The notes under the pieces are model-generated. The model worked only from the letters and a program-made list of their open reading frames with translations, was not told where the DNA came from and did no database searches. Of a stretch of DNA of 64,000 nt, positions 18,368-29,674 are shown piece by piece (position 1 is the stretch's first letter; each line of letters opens with the position of its first letter). The stretch covers positions 2,005,283 through 2,069,282 of the forward strand of contig FOZF01000001.1 of the NCBI GenBank assembly GCA_900113425.1, read 5' to 3'. The DNA comes from Stenotrophomonas maltophilia. Lineage in GTDB: Bacteria; Pseudomonadota; Gammaproteobacteria; Xanthomonadales; Xanthomonadaceae. The position numbers and the translations under genes are program-made.

Positions 18368-19544
18368 ACCCGCGTCTGTTCTGGTCGCTGTTGCTTGGAG
18401 CGCTGCTGCTGCTCGGCGTGCCACTGGCGATCCTGTTCATGCGTACCCATGAACGGGTCACCGAAACGGTCACACTGCCGCCGCAGGGCGAGGCCCGTTA
18501 CAACCCGCTGTACGTACTCGGGCAGGCGCTGCGCGCCGATGGCATCGAAGTGCATGCGCGGCCGCGGCTGGACCTGCAGCAGATGGCGCTGGGGCCGCAT
18601 GACACGGTGGTGCTGCTGCAGGACAGCAGCGAGCTGCCGGCGCCGGTTGCCAGGGCGCTGTTGGCGTGGGTCGATGGCGGTGGCCATCTGCTGCTGCGCA
18701 CGCCGCCGCCCGCCGAGGACGATGCCGGCAGCACGCAGGGGCCGCTGCTGGATGCACTCGGCGTGGACAGCCTGTACCAGCGCAGCGACTGCCAGCCCTT
18801 CCATGTGCAGGACGATCCCGGCCACGTGGAATTCTGCCAGGGCCGTCGCTTCACGCTTGGCTTCGCCGCCGAGGCGCGGGCCGAACGCCGGTGGGGCAGC
18901 GGGCACGACCTGGTCTTCGCACGCCTGCGTCACGGCCAGGGCCGGGTGAGCGTGCTGGCGGACATGGATTTCATGCGCAGCGAGGTGGAGTCGCAGGCCG
19001 CGCGGATGGCCGCAGCCAAGGGCCAGGCCAGCGACGGCCTGCACGACCGCTCCCATCGCGATCTGACCCGCTACCTGCTCGATCCCAATTACGGCAAGGG
19101 CGCCATGTGGCTGGTCTATGCCAGTCGCCCGCCGTCACTGTGGGTGCGCCTGTTCTACCAGGGCTGGCCGCTGTGGGTACCGCTGCTGATGACGCTGCTG
19201 GCCTGGCTGTGGACGCGCTCGCAGCGGTTCGGCAGCCTGTTGCCATCGCCCGTGATCGAGCGCCGCTCGCTGCTGGAACATGTGCGCGCCAGCGGCGAAC
19301 TGCTGCTGCGCTTCGGTCAGGGCGTGCGCCTGTACCAGGCCGTGCACGCCCTGTTCCTGCATCGCCTGCGCCTGCGCGCGCCACTGGCTGCAGCGCTGGA
19401 CGGCGCACCACGCGAACAGGCCATCGCCGAACTGCTGCAGTGGCCGCGCAGCCGCGTTGCCAGTGCCCTGACTCCGCCTCCGCCGCACGATTCCTCCGCC
19501 CTGCGCGAGCGCATCCGCTTGCTGCTCCAGATGAGATCCCTGCT

Positions 19545-19548
<4 letters not shown>
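18364..19548 (+). CDS. DUF4350 domain-containing protein
   Basis: 394 residues. An N-terminal membrane anchor (LFWSLLLGALLLLGVPLAILFM) is followed by a DUF4350 domain containing YNPLYVLGQALRADG and LLAWVDGGGHLLLRTPP. A second membrane segment (GWPLWVPLLMTLLAWLWTRS) and a helical C-terminal region follow. The ATG overlaps the DUF4129 stop, and its own stop overlaps the MoxR start (ATGA). It is part of the MoxR operon; molecular role unknown. Confidence 0.88.
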
Positions 19549-20527
<979 letters not shown>

Positions 20528-20531
<4 letters not shown>

Positions 20532-21826
20532 GGCCTGCGCCGCTGCTGCTGGTCCTGCTGCTGGCCTGGGCTGCGCTGGGAGGCGTGGTGCTGGCCGGCG
20601 CATTGCCGCGCTGGAGCTGGGCGCTGGGCGCCACGGTGATCGGCACGCTGGCGCTGCTGGACCTGTGGCGGCAGGCCCGGCGACCGTCGCCACAGGTGCA
20701 GCGCGAGCTGCCCGAAGCGCTGGCCCTGGGCGTGCGCCGCGAGGTGGGCCTGCGCCTGCAGACCACACAGCCGATGCGGGTGCAGGTATTCGATCTGGTG
20801 CCGGGGGGCTGGCCGCTGGAGTCGCTGCCCCAGCGCGTGCAGCTGCGTCCCGGGCATGCCTGCGCGCTGCACTACACTCTGCAGCCGCAGCAGCGCGGAC
20901 GCTTCCGCTTCGAGGGCGTGCAGCTGCGCATCCGCTCGCCATGGCGCCTCTGGTGGCAGCAGCGCACCCTGCCCCCTCTGCTGGACGTCCGCGTCTATCC
21001 GAATTTCGTGCCCCTCACCCGCTTCGCGCTGTTCAGCGCCGATCAGGCCTCACGCCTGGTGGGCGCCCACGTGAAGCGTCGGCGTGGTGAGGGTACTGAC
21101 TTCCACCAGATGCGCGAGTACCGCGTCGGCGACAGCCTGCGCCAGCTCGACTGGAAGGCCACCGCCCGCGCACGCAAGCTGATCTCCCGCGAGTACCAGG
21201 ACGAGAAGAACCAGCAGTTGCTGCTGATGCTCGACAGTGGCCGCCGCATGCTGGCCAGCGAAGGCGGGCTCTCGCACTTCGACCATGCCTTGAACGCCTC
21301 CCTGGTGGTCGCCTATCTGGCGTTGCGGCAGGGCGATGCGGCCGGCCTGTTCGCCGTCGGCGGTGAGCGTCGGTGGGTGCAGCCACAGCGCGGGATGGGC
21401 ACCGTCGAGCATCTGCTGCGGGCCAGCTACGACCTGCAGCCGCAGCCGGTAGCCACCGATTACCTGGCCGCGGCCACCGAAGTATCGCTGCGCCAGCGAC
21501 GCCGTGCGCTGGTGATGCTGGTCAGCAACGTGCGCGACGAAGACATCGAGGACCTCCTGGCCGCGGTGCGCCTGCTGCAGCGCCGTCACCTGGTGTGCGT
21601 GGCCAGCCTGCGCGAGCACGAGCTGGACGGCGCGCTGGAAGGCGAGGTGCATACGCTGGAGGATGCCACCCGGGCCGGCGCCGCGGCGCTGTACCTGCAG
21701 CAGCGCGCGAAGGCGCACGAAGCACTGCGCAGCGAGAAGGTGATGGTGCTGGACGTGACCGCCGATGCCCTGCCGGCCGCGCTGGTGGAACGCTACCTGG
21801 CGGTGAAGCGTGAAGGCCTGCTCTGA
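20528..21826 (+). CDS. DUF58 domain-containing protein
   Basis: 432 residues. Two N-terminal hydrophobic helices are followed by a beta-rich region and the DUF58 core (GEGTDFHQMREYRVGDSLRQ, IDWK-like LDWKATARARKLISREYQ) with a VWA-like Rossmann part (LLLMLDSGRRM). It overlaps the MoxR stop and is the last gene of the operon. Its final ~60 bases (ADALPAALVERYLAVKREGLL) reappear three times downstream as part of a tandem repeat array. Confidence 0.92.
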
Positions 21827-22409
21827 CTGGTAGCGCCGGGCCATGCCCGGCGCATCACTGCACCCGCCGGGCATGGCCCGGCGCTACCTTCCAATACGTG
21901 TGCGGGTGCGCACCGTGCTCAGCGAATCGTCAGCGCCGATGCCCTGGCGGTGAAGCGCGAAGGCCTGCTCTGACTGGTAGCGCCGGGCCATGCCCGGCGG
22001 ATCACTGCGCTCGCCGGGCATGGCCCGGCGCTACCTTCCAATACGTGCGGGTGCGCACCGTGCTCACCGAATCGTCAGCGCCGATGCCCTGTCGGCCGCG
22101 CTGGTGGAACGCTACCTGGCCGTGAAGCGCAAAGGCCTGCTCTGATCGGTAGCGCCGGGCCATGCCCGGCGGATCACTGCGCTCGCCGGGCATGGCCCGG
22201 CGCTACCTTCCAATACGTGCGGGTGCGCACCGTGCTCACCGAATCGTCAGCGCCGATGCCCTGTCGGCCGCGCTGGTGGAACGCTACCTGGCCGTGAAGC
22301 GCAAAGGCCTGCTCTGACCGGTAGCGCCGGGCCATGCCCGGCGGATCACTGCGCTCGCCGGGCATGACCCGGCGCTACCTTCCAGTACGTGTGCGGGTGC
22401 GCACCGTGC
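21827..22409. repeat. Tandem array: DUF58 3' end fused to SMAG palindromes
   Basis: Four SMAG palindrome pairs, each GTAGCGCCGGGCCATGCCCGG ... inverse copy ending GCGCTAC, start at 21830, 21977, 22149 and 22321. Between them lie three copies of the 3' coding end of the DUF58 gene, including its stop (21926-21971, 22076-22145, 22248-22317), and a constant linker TACGTGCGGGTGCGCACCGTG. The period is 172 bp for the two best units; the first is 147 bp, having lost about 25 bp of coding-derived sequence. No gene is present. Identical 63-codon minus-strand ORFs here are by-products. Confidence 0.93.
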
Positions 22410-23588
22410 TCAGACGTAGATCCGCGTCGGCGCCTCGTCAACGATCGCGTGCGGTACGAAGCGCGCGCTGTCGCGGGTGATCGCGCTGTCGTCCTCGCGG
22501 ATGCCGATGCCGCAGGCGTGGTCACCGACCACCCAGCTGCCGATCAGCGGATAACCGCCTTCGAAGCGGGTCAGCGGATGCGCGCGCTGGATGATCGCCG
22601 GTCCGTCGTAGGGGCCGTCGCTGCGCTGGGTGCTGCCATCGGCCAGGTGCATTTCGATGTTGGCGCCCTCGCGCGAGAACAGCGGCTTGCGCACCCAGCC
22701 AGTGGCCAGCGCGCTGCCGTCGTCGAAGTGCGCCTCCAGCAGGTTCGGGTGGCCGACATTGCGCTGCCACAGCAATGGCAGGATGCCCTTGTTGCTCAGC
22801 ACCGCCTTCCATGCCGGTTCCAGCAGCTGCACGCCCGAGCCGGGCAGCGCGCGGCCAAACTCCTCGGCCATCAGGTCTTCCAGCGGGTACAGCTTGAACA
22901 GCGTGCCGATCACCGAATCGTCCAGCGCGGTAAAGCGGCCGTCCGCGGACAGGCCGATGTCCTCGATGGCGATGCCCTGCCCGTGCAGGCCTGCCTGCGA
23001 AGCACAGTCGCGCAGGTATTCCACCGTGCCGCGGTCCTCTTCCGAACTGCCCACGGCGCTGAAGTACAGCGGTGGCGGCAGGCGGCCGGCGAGCTCGCCG
23101 AAACGCTCGACCAGCGCCTCATGGAGGGCGTTGAACTGGTCGGCATGCTGCGGCAGGCGGCCGGCGTTGCGCTGGTCCTCCAGCCATTGCCACTGGAAGA
23201 AACTGGCCTCGAACAGCGAGGTCGGCGTGTCGTAGTTCAGCTCGTACAGCTTGGCCGGACCGGTACCGTCATAGGCCAGATCGAGCCGGCCGTACAGATG
23301 CGGCTGGCGCTGGCGCCAGCTGTCGGCGATCCAGTCGCGGTAATGCGTGGGAATCGCCAGCTGATCCATCAGCCGCTCGCTGGCCACCACGTCGCCGACA
23401 AGGTCGAGCGCCATCTGGTGCAGCTCGGCGCTGGGATCTTCAATGTCCTGTTCGATCTGGCGCAGGGTGAAAGCGTAATACGCGCTTTCATCCCAGTACG
23501 GCTGGCCGTCGATGGTGTGGAAGCGGAAACCGGCTTCCTCCGCGCGCGCCCGCCAGTGGGCGCGCTCGGCGATACGGATACGCTGCAT
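22410..23588 (-). CDS. ygiC: Glutathionylspermidine synthase-like ATP-grasp protein (YgiC type)
   Basis: 392 residues of the glutathionylspermidine synthase preATP-grasp/ATP-grasp family. Visible features are YDGTGPAKLYELNYDTPTS, YPLEDLMAEEFG, LEPAWKAVLSNKGILPLLW and WVRKPLFSREGANIE. Like E. coli YgiC it lacks the amidase domain of GspSA, and the substrate is unknown. Start 23588 (MQRIRIAERAHW) matches the family. It lies 7 bp downstream of the ygiB-like gene, the same pair as in enterobacteria. Confidence 0.9.
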   Translation of the reverse strand: MQRIRIAERAHWRARAEEAGFRFHTIDGQPYWDESAYYAFTLRQIEQDIEDPSAELHQMALDLVGDVVASERLMDQLAIPTHYRDWIADSWRQRQPHLYGRLDLAYDGTGPAKLYELNYDTPTSLFEASFFQWQWLEDQRNAGRLPQHADQFNALHEALVERFGELAGRLPPPLYFSAVGSSEEDRGTVEYLRDCASQAGLHGQGIAIEDIGLSADGRFTALDDSVIGTLFKLYPLEDLMAEEFGRALPGSGVQLLEPAWKAVLSNKGILPLLWQRNVGHPNLLEAHFDDGSALATGWVRKPLFSREGANIEMHLADGSTQRSDGPYDGPAIIQRAHPLTRFEGGYPLIGSWVVGDHACGIGIREDDSAITRDSARFVPHAIVDEAPTRIYV

Positions 23589-23595
23589 GGGTCGA

Positions 23596-24168
23596 TCAGC
23601 CGCCGTAGCTGCCGCTGGTGCTGCGACGCGCGCTGGTGTTGCCGAAGCCACCCCGGCTGGCGGTGACGGCACGGTTCGGCTCGCTGGTGACCGGTGCCAG
23701 GCCAGCCTTGCCGGCGCCGATGCCGCTGGCGGTGTTCAGGCCACCCGTACCGCCCGGGGCCGAACGCGCCCAACCCGCATTCTTGTCCTGGTAGGCCGGT
23801 GCCGACGCCGGCGCCTGCGGGGCCAGACCACCGCGGTTGCTCAGCATCTGGGACATGAAGAAGCCCATCATCATCGGGCCGATGAACGAGGTACCTGCCG
23901 ACGTGTGCTGCTGCACGCACTGCTCCGGCTTGTAGTCCTGCTCGCAGGCTTCCTTGGTGGCGTACTTCGGCGCAGCGTCGGCGGACTGCTTCTGCGCCTC
24001 GGCGAACGCGTTGCGGCACGACGACGGATCACCGGTGGCCTCGGTGCAGGCCTCGACCGAAGTGAACAGGCCTTCCTGCACCTTCACCTCCGGCTCCTTC
24101 TGGCAGGCGGTGAACAGCAGCGGTGCGGCGCTCATCAGCAGCAGCGCGGTGGTGCGGGAACGTTTCAT
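23596..24168 (-). CDS. ygiB: DUF1190 (YgiB-type) lipoprotein
   Basis: 190 residues. The lipoprotein signal MKRSRTTALLLMSAAPLLFTAC precedes a DUF1190 domain with conserved cysteines (EACTEATGDPSSCRNAF, ATKEACEQDYKPEQC) and a MMMGFFMSQML segment. The C-terminal third is Gly/Ser/Ala-rich. An upstream ATG at 24195 would place nine residues before the signal and is less likely. It is encoded immediately before ygiC, supporting a shared function at the envelope. Confidence 0.88.
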   Translation of the reverse strand: MKRSRTTALLLMSAAPLLFTACQKEPEVKVQEGLFTSVEACTEATGDPSSCRNAFAEAQKQSADAAPKYATKEACEQDYKPEQCVQQHTSAGTSFIGPMMMGFFMSQMLSNRGGLAPQAPASAPAYQDKNAGWARSAPGGTGGLNTASGIGAGKAGLAPVTSEPNRAVTASRGGFGNTSARRSTSGSYGG

Positions 24169-24401
24169 GGCCTCATGCCTCGAGCAGCGGATCAATACCC
24201 CAATGATGCCCGATCCGGGCCAACAACCGGAATCGGCAAAGTCCGAAAGATGAACAGCGTTTCATTTTCGTCAGCCCGATCCGGCATCGCCGCACGGCCT
24301 GGCGGCGCCGCGCAGACGGGCGGTGGTTGCAGCAGCAACCGAAAAAATTGGCGATGATCGTCCGACACCCCATGTCGTACGGCCCGCCCGTTCCGCCAGC
24401 C

Positions 24402-26240
24402 ATGCCCGAATACCGCTCCCGCACCTCCACCGCCGGCCGCAACATGGCCGGCGCCCGCGCCCTGTGGCGTGCCACCGGCATGAAGGACGGCGATTTCCAC
24501 AAGCCGATCATCGCCATCGCCAACTCGTTCACCCAGTTCGTACCGGGCCACGTGCACCTGAAGGACCTCGGCCAGCTGGTCGCGCGCGAGATCGAGAAGG
24601 TCGGCGGCGTCGCCAAGGAGTTCAACACGATCGCCGTGGACGACGGTATCGCGATGGGCCACGACGGCATGCTGTATTCACTGCCCAGCCGCGAGATCAT
24701 CGCCGACTCGGTCGAATACATGGTCAACGCGCACTGCGCCGATGCGCTGGTGTGCATTTCCAACTGCGACAAGATCACCCCTGGCATGCTGATGGCCGCA
24801 CTGCGCCTCAACATCCCGGTGGTGTTCGTGTCCGGCGGGCCGATGGAAGCGGGCAAGACCCGGCTGTCCGAGCACAAGCTGGATCTGGTCGATGCGATGG
24901 TCATCGCCGCCGACGAGAGCGCCAGCGATGAAAAGGTGGCCGAGTTCGAACGCAGCGCCTGCCCCACCTGCGGCTCCTGCTCGGGCATGTTCACCGCCAA
25001 CTCGATGAACTGCCTGACCGAAGCGCTGGGCCTGTCGCTGCCCGGCAACGGCTCGACCCTGGCCACCCATGCCGACCGCGAACAGCTGTTCCTGCGCGCG
25101 GGCCGCCTGATCGTCGAACTGTGCCACCGCTGGTACGGCGGCGAAGAAGCAAGCGCGCTGCCGCGGGGCATCGCCACGCAGGCCGCGTTCGCCAATGCGA
25201 TGACCCTGGACATCGCCATGGGCGGATCGACCAATACCATCCTGCACCTGCTGGCCGCCGCGCAGGAAGCCGAAGTGGACTTCGACCTGACCCACATCGA
25301 TGCGCTGTCTCGGCGCGTGCCGCAGCTGTGCAAGGTGGCGCCGAACACGCCCAAGTACCACATGGAGGACGTGCACCGCGCGGGCGGCGTGTACGGCATC
25401 CTGGGCGAACTGGCGCGCGGCGGCCTGTTGGATACCACCGTGCCGACCGTGCACAGCCGCACCCTGGCCGATGCCCTTGAACGATGGGACGTGGCGGTCA
25501 GCAGCGAATCGAGCGTGCACGACTTCTTCCGTGCCGGCCCGGCCGGCATCCCCACCCAGGTGGCTTTCAGCCAGGCCACGCGTTGGCCCACGCTGGACGT
25601 GGACCGCGCGGAAGGCTGCATCCGCAGCGTCGAGCACGCCTATTCCGCCGAAGGCGGCCTGGCCGTGCTGCGCGGCAATCTGGCGGTGGACGGCTGCGTG
25701 GTGAAGACCGCGGGCGTGGATGAATCCATCCACGTGTTCGAAGGCAGCGCGCGCGTGTTCGAAAGCCAGGATGCGGCCGTGGCCGGCATCCTCGCCGATG
25801 AAGTGAAGGCGGGCGACGTGGTGGTCATCCGCTACGAAGGCCCGAAGGGCGGCCCCGGCATGCAGGAAATGCTCTACCCCACCAGCTACCTGAAATCGAA
25901 GGGGCTGGGCAAGCAGTGCGCGCTGCTGACCGATGGTCGTTTTTCCGGCGGCACGTCGGGCCTGTCGATCGGGCACGCCTCGCCGGAAGCGGCAGCGGGC
26001 GGTGCGATCGGGCTGGTGCGCGACGGCGACCGTATCCGCATTGATATTCCGGCGCGGCGGATTGATCTGCTGGTGGATGCGGCGACGTTGGGTGCGCGCC
26101 GTGCCGAGCAGGATGCGCTGGGATGGAGGCCGCGTGAAGCGCGGCCGCGCAAGGTCACCAGCGCACTGAAGGCCTACGCCCTGCTCGCCACCAGCGCCGA
26201 CAAGGGCGCCGTACGCAACACCGCCCTGCTGGGCGATTGA
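24402..26240 (+). CDS. ilvD: Dihydroxy-acid dehydratase
   Basis: 612 residues. It dehydrates 2,3-dihydroxy-isovalerate and its methyl-valerate analogue in Val/Ile/Leu synthesis. The Fe-S cysteines are in CISNCDK and [24 protein letters not shown] and [14 protein letters not shown] are also present. The start [10 protein letters not shown] at 24402 aligns with the E. coli N-terminus. In-frame ATGs at 24327 and 24372 exist but would add an atypical tail. It is divergent from the ygiB-ygiC pair. Confidence 0.96.
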   Translation: MPEYRSRTSTAGRNMAGARALWRATGMKDGDFHKPIIAIANSFTQFVPGHVHLKDLGQLVAREIEKVGGVAKEFNTIAVDDGIAMGHDGMLYSLPSREIIADSVEYMVNAHCADALVCISNCDKITPGMLMAALRLNIPVVFVSGGPMEAGKTRLSEHKLDLVDAMVIAADESASDEKVAEFERSACPTCGSCSGMFTANSMNCLTEALGLSLPGNGSTLATHADREQLFLRAGRLIVELCHRWYGGEEASALPRGIATQAAFANAMTLDIAMGGSTNTILHLLAAAQEAEVDFDLTHIDALSRRVPQLCKVAPNTPKYHMEDVHRAGGVYGILGELARGGLLDTTVPTVHSRTLADALERWDVAVSSESSVHDFFRAGPAGIPTQVAFSQATRWPTLDVDRAEGCIRSVEHAYSAEGGLAVLRGNLAVDGCVVKTAGVDESIHVFEGSARVFESQDAAVAGILADEVKAGDVVVIRYEGPKGGPGMQEMLYPTSYLKSKGLGKQCALLTDGRFSGGTSGLSIGHASPEAAAGGAIGLVRDGDRIRIDIPARRIDLLVDAATLGARRAEQDALGWRPREARPRKVTSALKAYALLATSADKGAVRNTALLGD

Positions 26241-26252
26241 CCGCCATACGGT

Positions 26253-26275
26253 AGTGCCGGCCGCTGGCCGGCACT
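26253..26275. repeat. GTAGTGCCGGCC palindrome
   Basis: The 10-bp perfect stem AGTGCCGGCC / GGCCGGCACT with loop GCT lies 12 bp after ilvD. It belongs to a second class of GTAG palindrome distinct from the GCGCCGGGCC type and may help terminate ilvD. Confidence 0.8.
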
Positions 26276-26330
26276 GCCCGTCGTGATCCGTTATGGTGGC
26301 CAGGAGGTCACCAACACGGAGGTTGAGAGG

Positions 26331-26939
26331 ATGTTGCTTTCCTTTGCGCTGGCCACTGCCATCGCCACGTCAGCAGAACCGCCAGAAGCGCCCGAGTGCC
26401 GCTACGACCGTGCAGCGATGCTGGCGATGGAACCGGATGCGTTCGATCAGGACCTGGAAGGTGGCTGGCGCACGCTGGCCGACCGTGGCTGCCACCGTGA
26501 AGCTGCTGATCTGCTCGCCGCCTATGCTGCGCTGCCCAAGGCTGCGGGCAACACCATGATTCTCTGGCATGAAGGCCAGATGCGTGCGGAGGCGGGCCAG
26601 TACCCGCAGGCGGTGGCGCTGATGCAGCGCACCTACAAGCCCACCGCCACCGACCCTGGTTACTGGAACGCCTACGTGGACGGCACGATAGCCTTCCTGC
26701 AGCGTGATCGTGCGGCGCTGGAGAAAGCGCGAGCAAGGTTGATTGGGATTCCTGCGCCGGAGCAGATTGCCAAGGCGCTGAAGAATGGGCGTTATCATTT
26801 CACGACCGCCGGCGGGCAGAAGGTGGATGTGCCGTGGCCGCCCAACCTGGACGTGCTTGATGGCTTCCTGCGCTGCTTTGATCGCGATTACCACAATGCG
26901 ATGGGCAACCAGGCCTGCCGGAATCCGGAGGGCGATTGA
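26331..26939 (+). CDS. Hypothetical exported protein
   Basis: 202 residues with a short signal-like N-terminus (MLLSFALATAIATSAEPPEA). Helical repeats in the middle (WRTLADRGCHREAADLLAAYAAL; AEAGQYPQAVALMQRTY) are suggestive of TPR-like folding. Cys residues near both ends could form disulfides. The ATG at 26331 follows GAGAGG and gives a better signal peptide than the earlier frame opening at 26283. No family was recognised. Confidence 0.7.
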   Translation: MLLSFALATAIATSAEPPEAPECRYDRAAMLAMEPDAFDQDLEGGWRTLADRGCHREAADLLAAYAALPKAAGNTMILWHEGQMRAEAGQYPQAVALMQRTYKPTATDPGYWNAYVDGTIAFLQRDRAALEKARARLIGIPAPEQIAKALKNGRYHFTTAGGQKVDVPWPPNLDVLDGFLRCFDRDYHNAMGNQACRNPEGD

Positions 26940-26953
26940 GCGACAGAGTGCGT

Positions 26954-26992
26954 GGTCGGGTCAGAGCCCTTCCTGCGGAAGGGATCCGACCC
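26954..26992. repeat. GGTCGG...CCGACC palindromic repeat
   Basis: The inner stem CCCTTCC/GGAAGGG has loop TGC and the outer arms are GGTCGG/CCGACC. It lies between the convergent ends of the exported-protein gene and dinG and could act as a bidirectional terminator. It looks like a dispersed repeat of a third type. Confidence 0.7.
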
Positions 26993-26996
26993 CGTC

Positions 26997-29099
26997 TCAG
27001 CCGATCACGCGCTTGAACGGCGGCAGCGCGTCGATGATGCGCTTGCCGTAACGGCGGGTCAGCAGCCGCGAATCGAGGATGACCACGCGGCCGGTATCGG
27101 TGGAGGTGCGGATCAGGCGGCCGGCGAACTGGGTCAGCGTGCGCAGCGCGTGCGGAATGGCGATCAGGTTGAACGCGTTGAGTCCACGCGCCTCGAACCA
27201 CTCGCTGAGGGTGGCGGTCTGCGGATCGGTCGGCACCGCGAACGGTACCTGGGTGATCACCACTGTGGTGCAGGCTTCACCGGGCAGGTCGAGGCCCTCG
27301 CCGAACGAGTTCAGCCCGAACAGCACCGAACCCTCGCCCGCCGCCACGCGCCGCAGGTGTTCGTCGATCAGCCGGGTCTTGGACATCTCGCCCTGTACCA
27401 GCACCTGCTTGCGGCGCGCGGCAGGCATCAGTCCGGCGACTTTCTCCATCTTCCAGCGCGAGGTGAACAACACCATCGAGCCCTTGGCCCAGTCCAGCTC
27501 CGTGTCGAGGTAGCGCGCCACCTCGCGGGGATGGCCTTCGCGGTCGTCGGGCGTGACGGGGAATTTCGGCACGATCAGCTCGGCCTGGTTCGGCAGGTCG
27601 AACGGCGAGGACAGCGAAACCATCTCGGCTTCCTCGGGAATGCCATTGTCGATCGCCAGCGACTGGAAATCGCCACCGCCGGTCAGCGTCGCCGAGGTCA
27701 TCACCACCGAGTCCACCTCGTCCCACAGCAGCTTGCGCAACACATGCGCGGCCGAGACCGGTGAGCCATGCAGGACCAGATCGCCGTCACGGGTGGCGGT
27801 GACCCAGCGCGCCATCGGCGGCGCACCGTCCTTGTCCTCGCGGCGCCAGGCCTGCCAGAGGTTGTACTGCTGCTCGATCATCTCCAGCGCCATGCCGAGA
27901 TTGCGCTGCAGGCGCTCACGCGCCGGGTCGTCCGGCTTGCCCTTGGCCACCTGCGCGGTGGCGGCATGCGCCCAGTTGTAGAGGCTGCGTGTATCGTCGG
28001 CCAGTGCTTCGATCGGCTCGCGCCACGCTTCCGGCAGACGACCGTTGGCCGCGCGCCACATCGGTTCCTCGTCGGCCGGCGCTGGCATCCACACCGCTTC
28101 GACATGGTCGCGGAATGCGCGCAGCTGCTTGGACACGTTGCTGGCGACGTCGATGGCTTCGTTCGGCAACAGGTTGCCCAGCCTGTCCTTGTCGACCGCA
28201 CGGTACGCGCCGGCAATCAGGATCTGCAGGCGGCCGGTGCGTTTGGCCATCTCGTCCAGCGCCAGGCTGGCCGCGCCCTGGTCGATCGCCACGTTGCCGA
28301 TGTGATGGCCCTCGTCCAGCACCAGCAGCATCTCCGAGGGGGCGGCGATCAACGGCTGGCCATTGTCACTGTCACCGATCGACAGCGCCGACAGCAGCAG
28401 CGCGTGATTGGTCACCACGATCTGCGCATCACGCACGGTGTTGCGCGAGCGCAGCACCGCGCACTGCGCCGAATACGCACAGCGCCGCCCGGCACAACCC
28501 GACGCCGGCGTGGTGATGCGGCCACGCAGGCCCGGGCTGATGGTCTCCGGCGCATTGTCGATGTCACCGTCCCACTGACCGCTGGTGAAAGCGTCGGTGA
28601 GGCGCTTGGCGATATCCATCTCGATCGGCGCCAGTGGCCGGTCGAACAGGGGCGCGTCATCGTCGAACATGCCGCCCTGCGAGCCCTCGCCCTGGGCCTC
28701 GGCGGCATTGCGCGTGCACAGGTAGCGGGTGCGGCCCTTGGCCAGCGCCACGGTCGCTTCCAGTCCGGTGGCCTTGAGGAAGTTCGGGATGTCGCGCTCG
28801 ACCAGCTGCGACTGCAGCGCCACGGTACCGGTACTGATCACCAGCTTCTTCTTGCTGGCCAGCGCGATCGGCACGCCGGCGGTCAGGTAGCCCAGGCTCT
28901 TGCCGACGCCGGTGGGTGCCTCGACCACGCCCACGCCACCGCTTTTCGACAACGCGCGCGACACCACGCCGATCATCTGGCTCTGCGAGCGGCGCGTGGA
29001 AAAGCCGGGAGTGTTGGCCTGCAGCGTCGTATAGGCCTTGCGGATCGCGTCCTTCAAGGGCTCATCGAGCGTGCGCGGAGCGACGACGGTTTCGGTCAC
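26997..29099 (-). CDS. dinG: ATP-dependent DNA helicase DinG
   Basis: 700-residue superfamily 2 (XPD-like) 5'-3' helicase. Walker A is EAPTGVGKSLGYLTAG, the DEAH-type box is LVLDEGHH and the 4Fe-4S cysteines are spread across CTRNAAEA... and CAGRRCAYSAQC. The C-terminal helicase block has FGLNSFGEGLDLPGEACTTV and AGRLIRTSTDTGRV. DinG unwinds R-loops and D-loops and is SOS-linked in E. coli; no LexA box was identified here. Confidence 0.94.
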   Translation of the reverse strand: MTETVVAPRTLDEPLKDAIRKAYTTLQANTPGFSTRRSQSQMIGVVSRALSKSGGVGVVEAPTGVGKSLGYLTAGVPIALASKKKLVISTGTVALQSQLVERDIPNFLKATGLEATVALAKGRTRYLCTRNAAEAQGEGSQGGMFDDDAPLFDRPLAPIEMDIAKRLTDAFTSGQWDGDIDNAPETISPGLRGRITTPASGCAGRRCAYSAQCAVLRSRNTVRDAQIVVTNHALLLSALSIGDSDNGQPLIAAPSEMLLVLDEGHHIGNVAIDQGAASLALDEMAKRTGRLQILIAGAYRAVDKDRLGNLLPNEAIDVASNVSKQLRAFRDHVEAVWMPAPADEEPMWRAANGRLPEAWREPIEALADDTRSLYNWAHAATAQVAKGKPDDPARERLQRNLGMALEMIEQQYNLWQAWRREDKDGAPPMARWVTATRDGDLVLHGSPVSAAHVLRKLLWDEVDSVVMTSATLTGGGDFQSLAIDNGIPEEAEMVSLSSPFDLPNQAELIVPKFPVTPDDREGHPREVARYLDTELDWAKGSMVLFTSRWKMEKVAGLMPAARRKQVLVQGEMSKTRLIDEHLRRVAAGEGSVLFGLNSFGEGLDLPGEACTTVVITQVPFAVPTDPQTATLSEWFEARGLNAFNLIAIPHALRTLTQFAGRLIRTSTDTGRVVILDSRLLTRRYGKRIIDALPPFKRVIG

Positions 29100-29250
29100 G
29101 CCGGGAACTACCGTAGCTGGATCAGGCCGGTCATTGTCGCATGGCCGGCGGCCGGGACCGAGGCGCGGGCGCTGAACAGGGTCAGCGGCGTCGGGCCTTG
29201 GCGGTCATGGACTGGATGGCCGTACAGCGCCGGGGCAGATGCGGCGTTTC

Positions 29251-29309
29251 CGCCGGGCATGGCCCGGCGCTACCCGCCCATCAACGGTAGCGCCGGGCCA
29301 TGCCCGGCA
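29251..29309. repeat. SMAG palindrome pair
   Basis: CGCCGGGCATGGCCCGGCGC-TAC (29251-29273) and GTAGCGCCGGGCCATGCCCGG (29287-29307) face each other with a 13-bp gap, in the 215-bp space between dinG and a small membrane protein gene. Confidence 0.88.
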
Positions 29310-29314
29310 CGACC

Positions 29315-29671
29315 CTACCGGCCTACCACAGGCGGCCGCTGGCGCAGCAGGCGCACCAGCGCCCAGACCAGCAGCACCATGCCGATCGCTTCCACCATCG
29401 CCAGAGCGAAATGCAGCACTCCCAGGATGGCGCTCATGCTCGAAACCGCGCTGAAGTCACCGCTGCTGACCATCCACATCGGCAGGATGCCCGCTGCCAT
29501 GCTGCCGAGGCTGGCCAGCAGCAACAGCAGCAGCCCGGCCAGCGCGCCGCTGCGGGTGGCATCGCGCGGCGCGCCCACCACCCACACCAGGCCCACGCAC
29601 AGCGCGATCAGCACCGGCAGGCGCACCCCCACCATGCTCAGCACCGTCACCAGCAGGGTCATGTTGTCCAT
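29315..29671 (-). CDS. Small membrane protein
   Basis: 118 residues with three or four hydrophobic helices (VGVRLPVLIALCVGLVWVVG; LAGLLLLLLASLGSMAAGIL; MVEAIGMVLLVWALVRLL) and a basic C-terminus. No family was recognised. It begins 3 bp downstream of the aroE stop on the same strand, so it is probably co-transcribed with aroE. Confidence 0.75.
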   Translation of the reverse strand: MDNMTLLVTVLSMVGVRLPVLIALCVGLVWVVGAPRDATRSGALAGLLLLLLASLGSMAAGILPMWMVSSGDFSAVSSMSAILGVLHFALAMVEAIGMVLLVWALVRLLRQRPPVVGR

Positions 29672-29674
29672 CGC

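Noticed and set aside
22002-22365. Two identical 63-codon minus-strand ORFs
   Set aside because: They are produced by the tandem SMAG/DUF58-tail repeat; identity reflects duplication, not a gene family.
21830-22380. CRISPR array
   Set aside because: Repeat units are about 172 bp and include coding-derived sequence and palindromes, with no short direct repeats or unique spacers and no cas genes.
24327-24401. Upstream start codons for ilvD with an attenuator-like hairpin
   Set aside because: The E. coli-like N-terminus begins at 24402. The short stem GGTTGC/GCAACC lacks a T run or a leader rich in branched-chain codons.
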